From the NCBI RefSeq assembly GCF_003112675.1, contig NZ_BFAY01000010.1, forward strand, positions 1 to 64,000: a stretch of 64,000 nt of DNA. Direction: 5' to 3'. This DNA is from Leptospira johnsonii (GTDB lineage: Bacteria; Spirochaetota; Leptospiria; Leptospirales; Leptospiraceae). A program made the translations under genes and the position numbers. Positions 27,086-39,413 of this stretch are shown here, piece by piece. The notes under the pieces are model-generated. The model had not been told where the DNA came from, ran no database searches, and saw nothing but the letters and a program-made list of their open reading frames with translations. The stretch's first letter is position 1, and each line of letters starts with the position of its first letter.

Positions 27086-28945
27086 ATGAAAGCGAAAATT
27101 AAAAGATCTGCCCGTCAATTTCGGATTGGCTTATCGCGGTTGGGAGAATTTGTTCTCGGACCGACGGACCGTTTTGTTATGAAACATCGTGTTCTGAACG
27201 GGATGCTTCTAGCCGGGATTGCTGCTATGGGGATAGGCTTAACCTCGGAGTTCTTTCGGGAAGGATTCGAGACCGGCGGCTTAGTGGGACTTTGGATCGC
27301 TTTCGTCTTTTCGATTATATTTTATTATCTGGCTCGATTCAAGAGTCAATTCAGATGGCTGGTCGCACCAACCTTCATCGTAGGCGCAATTAGCACTTTT
27401 CTCCAAATTCAATACAGTGGAGGAATTATCAGTGCGAACATAATGCTATTAATTCCCTTGCTGATCTTATACATGCTTGTTCTAGGGCAAAAATATGATT
27501 GGGTGGCAATTATATTCTTTATTGCAGCGCTCATGGGTATAAATTTTCTACAGGATATTAGGCCAGGATGGTTTTCAGACTATTCTAGTGCTCGAGCGCG
27601 AAGCGAAGATTTTTTCATTACAGGAATTTCAGCATTAGTAGTCACGGGATTAATGTTACGCGCTTTGAATCGTTCTTATGAAGATGCCATAAGCGAAGTT
27701 AGCCGACTTAAGGACCAACAAGACGGCGACTATTTTCTGACATCACTTTTGATCCGACCATTAGCAGGCATTAGGATCCAATCGAAAACGATCCAATTTC
27801 GTTCCTACATAAAACAGAAAAAAACTTTTACATTTAAAAATAAAGCGCATGAACTTGGAGGAGATATTTGTGTATCGGATCATATCATCTTGCGTGGACG
27901 CAGCTATTGCGTGTTTGCAAACGGGGATGCTATGGGAAAATCTATGCAAGGTGCCGGAGGAGTTCTGGTTTTTGGGACCGCTCTACGGGCATTAATCGAA
28001 AGGACAAATCGAGATGGAACTCTGTCGGAGTATTTTCCTGAACGCTGGCTTCGTACGGCTCTAAACGATCTAAATAATGTTTTTGAAGGCTTTGAAGGTT
28101 CTATGTCTATGTCCTTGGTGTTGGGATTAGTAGACGAAGAAAACGGATTTCTTTATTATATAAATGCTGAGCATCCCTTTTTGATTCGATTACGTGCAGG
28201 GAGAGCAAGATTTCTTTCGGAAGAAGCCACAAATTTCAAATTGGGGTTTCGCAAGGAAAAGGCAAGAATCGAAACCTGTTGGATCCAACCGGGAGATATT
28301 ATTATTATAGGTTCGGACGGACGGGACGATATCGCTATAGGTTATGACGCATCGGATATACGGATCATTAATCAAGATCATACTGCCATTCTTGATCAAG
28401 TGGAAGAGTGCGACGGAAATCTAGAACAAATCGGGAAGGGACTTCAAGAAAAAGGAGAACTCACTGATGATCTTTCTCTGCTAAGTATTGAATTTCATCC
28501 AAATAGTGTAAAAGATGAAAAAGCGATATTACAAAAGCTTGCAGAACCGTTACAACTTTTAGAGAAAAATGAAACCTTTGCAGCCCTTACTTATTTAAAA
28601 AAAGAAGCAGAGTTAAATCCGAATTCCCCCACCGTTTGGAATTTACTTTATCGGGCTTATAGTGAATTGGAAATGCATGCTGAAGCTGCCCGAGCCGCTG
28701 AGAATTTCGGAAATGTGCAACCGTCCGGTCTGCAAATGATCCTAAACAGCGCCATTCAATATTCTAAAGCCGGTCTGATCGAAGAAGCAATCGATATGGC
28801 TGAACGCATTTACAGTCGAAAACCGGAAGTGATTCCAGTTCTGAAGTTACTCGTACGCCTTTACAGAAAATCCAATCATATGCAGCGAGCGGAAGGATAC
28901 CAACAGGAAATCTCCCTTCTGCAAAATTCAACAGCAAAGGAATGA
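27086..28945 (+). CDS. Membrane SpoIIE-type phosphatase with TPR tail
   Basis: About six hydrophobic helices in residues 35-205 are followed by a short coiled linker (LKDQQDGDYFLTSLLIRPL) and a PP2C/SpoIIE domain. Metal-binding acids are visible in LGGDI (about 258), ANGDAMGKSMQGAGG (about 279), GSDGRDD (about 409) and LTDDLSLL (about 459). TPR-like helices fill residues 490-610. Such enzymes dephosphorylate Ser/Thr in STAS-type antagonists. It lies between two paralogous epimerases, a strange setting for a regulator. It shares the core with the larger protein at 57358. Confidence 0.85.
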   Translation: MKAKIKRSARQFRIGLSRLGEFVLGPTDRFVMKHRVLNGMLLAGIAAMGIGLTSEFFREGFETGGLVGLWIAFVFSIIFYYLARFKSQFRWLVAPTFIVGAISTFLQIQYSGGIISANIMLLIPLLILYMLVLGQKYDWVAIIFFIAALMGINFLQDIRPGWFSDYSSARARSEDFFITGISALVVTGLMLRALNRSYEDAISEVSRLKDQQDGDYFLTSLLIRPLAGIRIQSKTIQFRSYIKQKKTFTFKNKAHELGGDICVSDHIILRGRSYCVFANGDAMGKSMQGAGGVLVFGTALRALIERTNRDGTLSEYFPERWLRTALNDLNNVFEGFEGSMSMSLVLGLVDEENGFLYYINAEHPFLIRLRAGRARFLSEEATNFKLGFRKEKARIETCWIQPGDIIIIGSDGRDDIAIGYDASDIRIINQDHTAILDQVEECDGNLEQIGKGLQEKGELTDDLSLLSIEFHPNSVKDEKAILQKLAEPLQLLEKNETFAALTYLKKEAELNPNSPTVWNLLYRAYSELEMHAEAARAAENFGNVQPSGLQMILNSAIQYSKAGLIEEAIDMAERIYSRKPEVIPVLKLLVRLYRKSNHMQRAEGYQQEISLLQNSTAKE

Positions 28946-28952
28946 ATCAACT

Positions 28953-29942
28953 GTGAAAAAACTTGTCATCGGATCAACAGGGTTTATGGGCTCTTCAATC
29001 GTAAGAGAATTACTTAAAGATGGAGAAGAAGTAAAAATACTGTTAGTAAAAGACCGCCCTACTCGCAGCAACACCCCTAAGCTTGATGTCGAGAAAGTAT
29101 ATGGTGATATTCGAGACGGGAATTCAATAGAAAAAGCTCTTAAAGGTTGCGACACTCTATATTTAGCGGCCGCATACAATGGACATTGGGCCCCAAATCC
29201 TAAAACATTCTATGAGATTAATGTGGATGGAACAAAAACAACACTCAAGACGGCCCTGAAGGTAGGATTAAAGAAAGTTGTCTATACTAGCTCAAACAAT
29301 GCGGTAGCTGCAAGCGGACCTGTAGTTGCGAATGAAGAGAAAACTTTCAATTTTTGGAAAGCAAAAGACCACTATACGATGTCCAAATATATCGCCGAAA
29401 ACGAAGCAAGAATTCTTGCGATGAAAGGACTTCCGATTGTAATCGTAAATCCTACTTTAGTCATAGGCGAGAATGATAGTACACCATCTCCTTCTGGGAG
29501 AACAATTATAGACGTTATTAAAAATAAAATGCCAGGCTATATTGACGGAGGGTTAAATATTATTGATGTAGAGGATGTGGCCCGCGGTCATGTCCTAGCC
29601 GCCAAAAAAGGAAAGGTGGGTGAAAGATACCTTTTAGGAAATACAAACATTACGGTTCGCGACTATTTAAAACTCATCGCGGGGATTGCAGGTGTAAAAC
29701 CTCCATCTCTTAAACTTCCTTTTAAATTAGCGCTTACGCTTGGACATATATTCGAGTTCGTTTCTTCTATAACCAAAAAGCCTCCCTTGGTTACAGCGAG
29801 TGAAGTAAGGATCGCTGAGATGACTGAATGGTATGACTGTTCCAAGGCGGTTAACGAACTCGGGCTTCCTCAAACCCCGATCGATGTAACTATTAGAAAG
29901 ACGATAAATTGGTTTCGAGAAAACGGATACATTCGAAAGTAA
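28953..29942 (+). CDS. NAD-dependent epimerase/dehydratase, second paralogue
   Basis: It is clearly related to the protein at 26018 over the full length (same GDIRDGNS, INVDGTK, VNPTLVIGEND and final GLPQTP blocks). The nucleotide loop is IGSTGFMGSSIVREL and the catalytic motif YTMSK. Small changes around the substrate pocket (CDTLYLAAAYNGHW) suggest a different substrate from its paralogue. The start is a GTG seven bases after the phosphatase stop, with AAGGA a little upstream, so all three genes are one operon. A recent tandem duplication followed by divergence is likely. Confidence 0.85.
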   Translation: MKKLVIGSTGFMGSSIVRELLKDGEEVKILLVKDRPTRSNTPKLDVEKVYGDIRDGNSIEKALKGCDTLYLAAAYNGHWAPNPKTFYEINVDGTKTTLKTALKVGLKKVVYTSSNNAVAASGPVVANEEKTFNFWKAKDHYTMSKYIAENEARILAMKGLPIVIVNPTLVIGENDSTPSPSGRTIIDVIKNKMPGYIDGGLNIIDVEDVARGHVLAAKKGKVGERYLLGNTNITVRDYLKLIAGIAGVKPPSLKLPFKLALTLGHIFEFVSSITKKPPLVTASEVRIAEMTEWYDCSKAVNELGLPQTPIDVTIRKTINWFRENGYIRK

Positions 29943-29947
29943 AACTA

Positions 29948-30625
29948 ATGTTAGAATTTAAAGAAAAACTAAGAAGAATCAAATACGAATTTTACGATTT
30001 TGTGATCAGGGACATTTTAATTTCTCTTGATAATTCTTTATTTATTCCAGCGATGATACTATCCTTTCGCTGTATCGAATATCTTGGATTCCATACGGAT
30101 CCGAATCAAAAAGACGGCAAAACCTTCAAAAGTTTTCTATCTGAATACGTTTCTTGCGTAAATAATCGATATCGAAAACCTAATATTCAAAGTTTTCTTA
30201 ATTCCGTAAAATGCTACCTACTTAATCCATACAGTGATCCAGAAGAAACTTCCGAACAAATGACTATCCCAAGATACGAAACATATCCGCTCGAATCACA
30301 TTTGAGCGAATCTAAATATTATGGAGAGCCAAAGGAAATAACAATTTCGATATTCGAATTTATTGCGGATGTGATAACGGGTGTGGAGAAATATTTCCAT
30401 GAAGTTAACGATAACTTTCAAATATCGGATTGGTATGAAAGATTATTCGTTCGAACTGGGATTTCCGAAGGTCTTAGTAATTTTAGAAACGGGAGATATA
30501 AGAAGGATTCATATTTAAAACTTCATCCTTCCTTAAAGTGTATTGATAATCCGGAATTGGATCTCCTGAGTATCAAAAACCAAATCCTGAATTCCCTTCT
30601 AAAAGAATATGGATATATTAGATAA
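29948..30625 (+). CDS. Protein of unknown function after the epimerase operon
   Basis: A 225-residue soluble protein starting MLEFKEKLRRIKYEFYDF. It is rich in aromatic and charged residues and has no signal peptide. I do not recognise the family. The ATG at 29948 is five bases after the epimerase stop; the longer frame back to 29909 overlaps the epimerase and is unlikely. Its place at the end of the operon suggests co-expression, but no function can be proposed. Confidence 0.6.
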   Translation: MLEFKEKLRRIKYEFYDFVIRDILISLDNSLFIPAMILSFRCIEYLGFHTDPNQKDGKTFKSFLSEYVSCVNNRYRKPNIQSFLNSVKCYLLNPYSDPEETSEQMTIPRYETYPLESHLSESKYYGEPKEITISIFEFIADVITGVEKYFHEVNDNFQISDWYERLFVRTGISEGLSNFRNGRYKKDSYLKLHPSLKCIDNPELDLLSIKNQILNSLLKEYGYIR

Positions 30626-30756
30626 TATCCTTTAAGATTCGTTAAATGAAAATTTCACGCAAAGAGGCCGACCGAACGGGTAGAAAATGTTTCTTTAATT
30701 TAAACTTCTGCCAGCTTTTGCATGAAAAAATTCTGTAACTTTCGAGAATTAGCGTC

Positions 30757-31227
30757 TTAAATCGCAGAGTTGAGCTCTTCTCTCAGACGTTTTGCTTCCT
30801 CAAAATCAGGCTTCATCACGATTGCCTTATGCAAATACTGCAAGGATCTTTCCGGACGATTCCAGATCTTGTAAAGAGTAGCTAGGTTAAAAAGAGAGAT
30901 ATGAGGTGCGTCGTTCAAAGTACAACGAAGTGATTTTTTCAGCCAGAAAACGGATTCTCTTTCTCTTCCCATACGAAGGAGAAGGATCCCTATCTCGTTG
31001 CAAGGATTTCCGTATTCAGGATTCACTTCTACGGAACGGTAGAAATAATACAGACCTTTTTTCCAATTGCTTCTTTGGTTTTCGATCAGACCCAGAAAAA
31101 AATAGGTCTCATGGCTTTCAGAATCTTCCAAAGAGGATTTCAGCAGGAATTCCGCACGATCCAAATCGCCGGTTCTATAAAAAAATTTAGATGCTTCAAG
31201 TTTGTCTTCAGGCGTCAGGTTTTCCAA
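30757..31227 (-). CDS. TPR repeat protein
   Basis: About three tetratricopeptide repeats fill most of the 156 residues (YFFLGLIENQRSNWKKGLYYF and SLFNLATLYKIWNRPERSLQYL). No signal peptide or membrane helix. The start is a TTG at 31227, because an in-frame stop codon lies immediately upstream. It follows dxs by 46 bases on the same strand and could be the last gene of that operon. TPR proteins usually bind other proteins; the partner is unknown. Confidence 0.75.
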   Translation of the reverse strand: MENLTPEDKLEASKFFYRTGDLDRAEFLLKSSLEDSESHETYFFLGLIENQRSNWKKGLYYFYRSVEVNPEYGNPCNEIGILLLRMGRERESVFWLKKSLRCTLNDAPHISLFNLATLYKIWNRPERSLQYLHKAIVMKPDFEEAKRLREELNSAI

Positions 31228-31273
31228 TTATCTACCCGTTTTATTTTTATTTTCGGACGCCTCTTGAAATAGC

Positions 31274-33187
31274 TTAATTCCGTTTTCCGTGTAGGACTTC
31301 CTTCTTTACATTTTCCCGGAGAAACTTGGAGATACTCTGAGCATCCAAACCGTACTCCGCAAAAATTTCCTTTCTCTCCCCGTGGTGGATGGCCTCGGAA
31401 GGGAATGCGAATGTTTTAATAAAACGTCCTAGATACTCAGGCGAGATCCGGTTCAGCAAATATCCGGAAGCTCCTCCGTCTAGATAGCTCTCGTCCAAGA
31501 TCACAAAATGACGAACATGGGAAAGTTCTTCGTCCAGAGCCTCCTTTCCAAGAGGTCTCAACCAAACCAGGTCGATCAATGTGACCGAATATCCCTCTTG
31601 CTCCAAGAGGCTCGTTGCCTTCTTGGCTTCTTCCAACATGGAACCTATGGAAAGAAGAGCGATATCCGTTCCTCGTTGTAATACTCTAAAACTTCCGGGT
31701 TTTAGATCCTTCTCTGTGCTAAAATCCAAACCGGAAAGTTCCACATTTGCTTTGGGGAATCGGATCGCGATCGGAGACTTATCATAATGCTCCATATAAC
31801 GAAGTGAATCCACCAGGTCCTGTCCGGAAGAAGGCACAAACACATCCATATTCGGTAAAGATAGAAGGTAACTTAGATCGAATAATCCTTGGTGGGTCTC
31901 TCCATCCGGCCCGACACAACCTGCCCTATCTATCACAAAGCGAACAGGAAGGTTCATGAGAGAAACATCTTCTACCAATTGGTCCATTCCTCTGGTCAAG
32001 AACGTAGAATAAATACACATATAAGGGATCACATCCCCGTTCGTCATTGCTCCTGCAAAAGCGACAGAGTGCTGCTCTGCAATCCCCACATCGTAAACAT
32101 GGTCCGGGAATTTGGTAACATATTCCCCGAGTCCGGAACCTTCTATCATTGCAGGTGTAACTGCAGCAATACGAGGATTCTTTTCGGTTAAGTCGGAAAG
32201 CACCTTACCCACGATCTTAGAGTAAGAAATTTTAGAAGAATCGGCAGATTCCATAGCCCCATCTTCCTTACGGAATGGCGTTACTCCATGGTATTTGATC
32301 GGGTCTTTCTCCGCAGGAACGTAACCTTTTCCCTTTTGGGTGATTGTATGGAAAAGGACAGGCCCTTTCATAGTCTTGATCTTTCTAAGCATCTTCACTA
32401 GACGGATCACATCATGACCGTCTTCAGGCCCTATATAAATGAAACCTAGATCCTCGAATAGACCGCCTGGTGTGAAAACGTCTTTGAAACCTTTTTCCAC
32501 CTTTTTAAAAAAACTCTCCATAGCAGGCCCCACGATTGGGAACCATTTTAGAAAAGTGTAAAAGATCCTTTTCCAGTTCAGATAAAAATGGGAGCTGATG
32601 ATATTATTCAGATAGTTGGAGATGGATCCGACATTCTTGGAGATCGACATATAATTGTCGTTTAACACCACGAGCAGATCTTTTTTAAGATGCCCTGCAT
32701 GGTTCATCGCTTCCAGCGCCATTCCAGTGGCTATGGACGCATCCCCGATAATTGCTGCGACCGAGTAATCTTTTCCGGTTAGATCTCTTGCTACAGCTTC
32801 TCCTAAGCCTTGCGAAATAGAAGTGCCCGCGTGGCCAGTATTGTATAGATCGTAAACGGATTCTTCTCTTTTAGGAAATCCGGAAAGTCCTTTGAATTTC
32901 CGGACAGTGGAAAGTTTTTCTTTTCTGCCTGTGAGGATCTTATGGGGATAGGTTTGATGTCCTACATCCCAAATAAGTCTGTCTTTTGGAGTTTCAAAAA
33001 CATAATGTAAAGCGACTGTGAGTTCCACAACTCCCAGGTTACTTGCGAAATGCCCTCCGATCCCGGAGAGAGTATCGATGATATAATTTCGGATCTCGGA
33101 ACAGAGTTTAGGCAGTTCCTCGAGAGGCAGTTTTCTGAGATCCGCCGGAAGGCGGATCCCGTTCAATAACGAATCTTCCTGTTGCAT
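31274..33187 (-). CDS. dxs: 1-deoxy-D-xylulose-5-phosphate synthase
   Basis: The first enzyme of the MEP isoprenoid pathway: it condenses pyruvate and glyceraldehyde 3-phosphate using thiamine diphosphate. The cofactor GDASIATGMALEAMNHAG-NDN region (near residue 148-178) is complete, DVGIAEQHSVAFAGAM holds the catalytic Glu and His, and DRAGCVGPDGETHQG is typical. The length of 637 residues is normal. It starts 21 bases after the adenylate cyclase. dxr of the same pathway is at 41099, and UppS at 43183 uses the products. Confidence 0.96.
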   Translation of the reverse strand: MQQEDSLLNGIRLPADLRKLPLEELPKLCSEIRNYIIDTLSGIGGHFASNLGVVELTVALHYVFETPKDRLIWDVGHQTYPHKILTGRKEKLSTVRKFKGLSGFPKREESVYDLYNTGHAGTSISQGLGEAVARDLTGKDYSVAAIIGDASIATGMALEAMNHAGHLKKDLLVVLNDNYMSISKNVGSISNYLNNIISSHFYLNWKRIFYTFLKWFPIVGPAMESFFKKVEKGFKDVFTPGGLFEDLGFIYIGPEDGHDVIRLVKMLRKIKTMKGPVLFHTITQKGKGYVPAEKDPIKYHGVTPFRKEDGAMESADSSKISYSKIVGKVLSDLTEKNPRIAAVTPAMIEGSGLGEYVTKFPDHVYDVGIAEQHSVAFAGAMTNGDVIPYMCIYSTFLTRGMDQLVEDVSLMNLPVRFVIDRAGCVGPDGETHQGLFDLSYLLSLPNMDVFVPSSGQDLVDSLRYMEHYDKSPIAIRFPKANVELSGLDFSTEKDLKPGSFRVLQRGTDIALLSIGSMLEEAKKATSLLEQEGYSVTLIDLVWLRPLGKEALDEELSHVRHFVILDESYLDGGASGYLLNRISPEYLGRFIKTFAFPSEAIHHGERKEIFAEYGLDAQSISKFLRENVKKEVLHGKRN

Positions 33188-33208
33188 GTATTCCGTCTTT
33201 AACGGTCA

Positions 33209-35536
<2,328 letters not shown>

Positions 35537-35632
35537 TCTTTCCTCCGATCCGGAAGATTCTCTGAAAGCGGGACGGTTTCGTCAATTTTCTTCCAGGTTC
35601 AGGAAAGAAAATATCGACTAGGAAAAAGAGTT

Positions 35633-36439
35633 TTAGCTGTTTTTTCCTCTCAAAGAACCGGAAATCGATTGTGCATATTCTTCCAATTTCTTTCTGCAAA
35701 GACTAGGATTAGAACCATTCTCTTCTATGATCCTTTGCACCGCAGAACCTATGATGATCCCATCCGCGTACTGAGAAATTTCTTTCGCCTGATCCGGAGC
35801 GGAGATCCCAAATCCGGCGCTCACAGGAAGGGAAATAATTTCTTTAGTGATTTTGATCCTTTCTTCCAGATCGGCAGAGATGGATTTTCTTTCACCAGTC
35901 ACTCCATAAGAAGTTACATAGTAGATAAATCCAGAAGCAAAGTCACGAATTCCCTTCATACGACTCAAAGGAGTCGCAGGAGTTACCAAATGGATCAGAT
36001 CCACTCCTCTTCTTTTCAAGGAATTGAATAATTCGTCGGTTTCGGGGGTATCATACGGAAGATCTGGAATGATCATACCTTGTATACCCGCGATCTTTGC
36101 CTTCTCCGCAAACTTTTCAAAACCGTAATGAAAGATAGGATTGAAATACGTTAGATACACTAGGGGAATGTGAGGATGTAAAGAATGTATCTTCTCCGTG
36201 ATTTCTAAAATTATATCCATGGAAAACGGATTTGCAAGAGCACGTTTGAATGCCTTTTGGATCACTGGCCCGTCCGCCACAGGATCGGAGAATGGGATCC
36301 CGAGTTCTAAAATATCGGCCCCACCTCTGATGAGAGCATCCGCCCAATCCACACATAGATCGTAGTTCGGATCTCCAAGAGAAATATAAGGAATGAATGC
36401 GCTTTTGGAATCTGAAAAAACGCTCTTGATCGCGCTCAA
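35633..36439 (-). CDS. trpA: Tryptophan synthase alpha subunit
   Basis: It cleaves indole-3-glycerol phosphate to indole, which passes to TrpB. The catalytic Glu lies in [18 protein letters not shown], and the phosphate loop in [12 protein letters not shown] and [15 protein letters not shown]. The length of 268 residues is standard. The start is TTG, overlapping the trpB stop by four bases (TTGA), so translation is coupled. No other trp genes lie in the window. The gap to the cyclase gene (about 95 bases) has no clear terminator. Confidence 0.95.
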   Translation of the reverse strand: MSAIKSVFSDSKSAFIPYISLGDPNYDLCVDWADALIRGGADILELGIPFSDPVADGPVIQKAFKRALANPFSMDIILEITEKIHSLHPHIPLVYLTYFNPIFHYGFEKFAEKAKIAGIQGMIIPDLPYDTPETDELFNSLKRRGVDLIHLVTPATPLSRMKGIRDFASGFIYYVTSYGVTGERKSISADLEERIKITKEIISLPVSAGFGISAPDQAKEISQYADGIIIGSAVQRIIEENGSNPSLCRKKLEEYAQSISGSLRGKNS

Positions 36440-37650
36440 ATCGAATCTCCTTGCATAAGACCAACGAGTCTCGCTACTTCTGCTACGTCCTTGTCTCCTC
36501 TTCCGGAAAGACAGATCAGAATGTCTTTTTTCTTTCCGAGTTCTTTTGCAAGATCCTTGGCAAATCGGAAAGCATGAGCAGTTTCTAATGCAGGGATGAT
36601 ACCTTCTACCCTACAAACTTCCATGAATGCGTCCAAGGCTCCCTGGTCGGAAACCGTTTCGTATTTTACTCTTCCGGAAGAATGTAAATAAGCATGTTCA
36701 GGTCCCACGCCTGGATAATCCAATCCGGCAGAAACGGAATGCGCCGGAACTACCTGCCCCCCATCGTCTTGGATAACGAGAGTCTTGGTCCCGTGTAAAA
36801 ATCCCGTTTTACCAAAAAGCATAGTAGCGGAATGTTCTCCGGGAGAAGGTCCTCTTCCTCCGGCTTCCACACCGTATAGTTTTACTTTTTTATCATTTAG
36901 AAATCCGTAAAACATTCCCATCGCGTTTGAACCGCCGCCTACACAGGCGACAATAGCATCCGGAAGTTTATCGTTCTCTTTTTTAAACTGCTTTTTGGAC
37001 TCTTCTCCAACCACTTTTTGGAAATCTCTAACGATGGTCGGAAAAGGATGAGGCCCGATCACCGAACCTACGATATAATGAGTATTAGAAACATTTAATG
37101 CCCAATCCCTCATCGCTTCGGAAGTAGCATCCTTTAAAGTTGCAGTCCCGGAAGAAACTCCGATCACCTTTGCACCAAGCATCTGCATACGGATCGCATT
37201 CAGTTTTTGACGGCGAAGATCTTCTTCTCCCATAAAAATGGCGGTTTCAAATTCGAATAATGCACCAACGGTTGCAGTTGCGACACCATGTTGCCCTGCT
37301 CCTGTTTCTGCGATGATCCTACGTTTGCCCATTGCCTTTGCGATAAGCGCTTGGCCAACCGTATTATTGATCTTATGAGCGCCGGTATGGTTCAGGTCTT
37401 CTCGCTTCAGCCAGATTTTAGCTCCACCCCAGGCCTTGGTTAGCTTCTCCGCATAGGTAAGAGGGGAAGGTCTTCCGATATAATTCCTTCTATAAAACTC
37501 CAGATCCTTTTGGAATTTTTTATTCTTACGGAGTTTATTGTAAGTATCTTCCAACTCGATCAGGGCTTCGGTCAGGATCTCAGGGGAATATCTTCCTCCA
37601 AAATCTCCGAAGTATCCTTCTTTTTCAGTGAAGCTGCGTTCTTTAGCCAT
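36436..37650 (-). CDS. trpB: Tryptophan synthase beta subunit
   Basis: A PLP enzyme that joins indole and serine to tryptophan. The Schiff-base Lys lies in [18 protein letters not shown], and the cofactor phosphate loop is GGGSNAMG. The length of 404 residues is typical of the standard form (TrpB1). It overlaps trpA and is 17 bases after the proS stop. ATG at 37650. Confidence 0.96.
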   Translation of the reverse strand: MAKERSFTEKEGYFGDFGGRYSPEILTEALIELEDTYNKLRKNKKFQKDLEFYRRNYIGRPSPLTYAEKLTKAWGGAKIWLKREDLNHTGAHKINNTVGQALIAKAMGKRRIIAETGAGQHGVATATVGALFEFETAIFMGEEDLRRQKLNAIRMQMLGAKVIGVSSGTATLKDATSEAMRDWALNVSNTHYIVGSVIGPHPFPTIVRDFQKVVGEESKKQFKKENDKLPDAIVACVGGGSNAMGMFYGFLNDKKVKLYGVEAGGRGPSPGEHSATMLFGKTGFLHGTKTLVIQDDGGQVVPAHSVSAGLDYPGVGPEHAYLHSSGRVKYETVSDQGALDAFMEVCRVEGIIPALETAHAFRFAKDLAKELGKKKDILICLSGRGDKDVAEVARLVGLMQGDSI

Positions 37651-37667
37651 GACAGTTTTTGAAGGGA

Positions 37668-39404
37668 TTAGTCTCCCAACAACTCCTGGTATAATTCCTG
37701 ACGTAGGTTTTCTACTCTTGTATTCAGATCGTCGAAGTCTGTGAATTTGAAAGTTTCATCCTTATCATATTTACGATTGTAGATGGAAATTTCTCCTGAC
37801 TCGAAAAACTTTTTACCGACAGTGATCCGGATCGGGAAACCGATCAGTTCCGAATCCTTGAATTTAAATCCTGGTCCAAGATCTCTTTCGTCCCAGAAAA
37901 CCTCAAAACCTTCGTTCTTTAGATTTTCGTAAAATTCTAATGCTTTTGCATCTTGCTCCTCACCTTTTGTGAGAGTCACAAGACCGATCTCGAAAGGAGC
38001 GATGCTGATCGGCCAGTAAATACCTTTATCGTCGTTACATTGTTCTATAACAGTGGCCATGGTACGATTCACACCGATACCGTAACATCCCATAGTAAGC
38101 GTTTTCGCCTTACCTTGTTGGTCCAATACTTGGATCTGGAAAGACTTGGTATATTTATCTCCAAGCTTAAAGATATGACCCACTTCTATTCCTTTTTCCG
38201 CCTTTAAGGTCTTTGCGCACGTAGGGCAAGGATCCCCTTCTCTCGCAAGTGCCACATCTGCGGTTTCGTATTGGATCTTGATCTCGGAAGAAGGAACATA
38301 TCCTTGGATATGGAGATCTTCTTTTCCTCCACCAACCACATAGGCTCCATCTTTTTGGATAGAAGAATCCAAAATCATCTTAAACCCAGCCCCTACATCG
38401 GAAGGCCCGATAAATCCGGAAACTAAATTAGAATTTTTTAATTCAGGCTCTGGGATCATTTCCAAGTCTGACCATTTTAAAAAAGACTTAAGTTTGTGCT
38501 CATTCAGCTCCAGATCACCGCGTAGGAATACCAACAGTTTCTCTTTTCCATTTTGGAAAGCCACTGCCTTGATCGTATCCTGAGGACGAACATTTAGAAA
38601 TGCAGCCACATCCTCGATGGATTTTTTGCCTGGAGTCGCCACTTCCTTTTTGTCCTTAGGACCTTTGGGAGAATCTTCGACTCTCGCAATAAAAGGAGTC
38701 TTTTCGCTATTAGAATTATAACCGCAGTCCCCACAAAGAAGAAGTGTTTCTTCTCCAATTGGAGAAACCACCATAAATTCTTCGGAAGCGGAACCTCCCA
38801 TGCTCCCAGAATCCGCTTGGACCGGAATCGTTTTCAAACCACAACGTTGAAAAATTTTACGATAAGCGGTTCTCATGTCTTGATAAGTAGCGTCCAGAGA
38901 TGTATCGTCCAGATGGAAAGAATATGCATCTTTCATAATAAACTCTCTAGAACGGATTACTCCGAACCTAGGACGGATCTCATCTCGGAACTTTGTGTGG
39001 ATCTGATACACATTGATAGGCAGATCCTTGTATGATTTCAGAAGAGGTTTTATTAAATAAGAAAAAGATTCCTCATGAGTGGGACCGAGCGCATACCATT
39101 GGTCGTGACGATCTTTTACTCGCATCATTTCCGGCCCCATGGCGCTCCATCTTCCGGATTGTTCCCAAAACTCGGAAGGTGTCATGATCGGAAGTTCAAA
39201 TTCCAATGCACCGGTTGCATCCATTTCTTCGCGGACTATACTCTCTATTTTTTTTAGGATTCTAAGTCCTAATGGTAGGAAAAAATAAAACCCTGAGCCC
39301 GATTTCCGGACTAGGCCTGCGCGTATCATTAGCCTATGGGAAGCGACTACCGCGTCCGAAGGATTTTCTTTTTCCGTAGGTACTAAATATTTAGATGCTC
39401 TCAT
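37668..39404 (-). CDS. proS: Prolyl-tRNA synthetase
   Basis: A class II aminoacyl-tRNA synthetase of the bacterial type. Motif 2 appears as [19 protein letters not shown], the activation loop as [11 protein letters not shown], and motif 3 as [18 protein letters not shown] large insertion at about 230-400 is the editing domain for misacylated Ala-tRNA, and the C-terminal part is the anticodon-binding fold. The length of 578 residues fits. It lies between rseP and trpB on the same strand, with gaps of 9 and 17 bases. Confidence 0.96.
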   Translation of the reverse strand: MRASKYLVPTEKENPSDAVVASHRLMIRAGLVRKSGSGFYFFLPLGLRILKKIESIVREEMDATGALEFELPIMTPSEFWEQSGRWSAMGPEMMRVKDRHDQWYALGPTHEESFSYLIKPLLKSYKDLPINVYQIHTKFRDEIRPRFGVIRSREFIMKDAYSFHLDDTSLDATYQDMRTAYRKIFQRCGLKTIPVQADSGSMGGSASEEFMVVSPIGEETLLLCGDCGYNSNSEKTPFIARVEDSPKGPKDKKEVATPGKKSIEDVAAFLNVRPQDTIKAVAFQNGKEKLLVFLRGDLELNEHKLKSFLKWSDLEMIPEPELKNSNLVSGFIGPSDVGAGFKMILDSSIQKDGAYVVGGGKEDLHIQGYVPSSEIKIQYETADVALAREGDPCPTCAKTLKAEKGIEVGHIFKLGDKYTKSFQIQVLDQQGKAKTLTMGCYGIGVNRTMATVIEQCNDDKGIYWPISIAPFEIGLVTLTKGEEQDAKALEFYENLKNEGFEVFWDERDLGPGFKFKDSELIGFPIRITVGKKFFESGEISIYNRKYDKDETFKFTDFDDLNTRVENLRQELYQELLGD

Positions 39405-39413
39405 GACTCTCGA

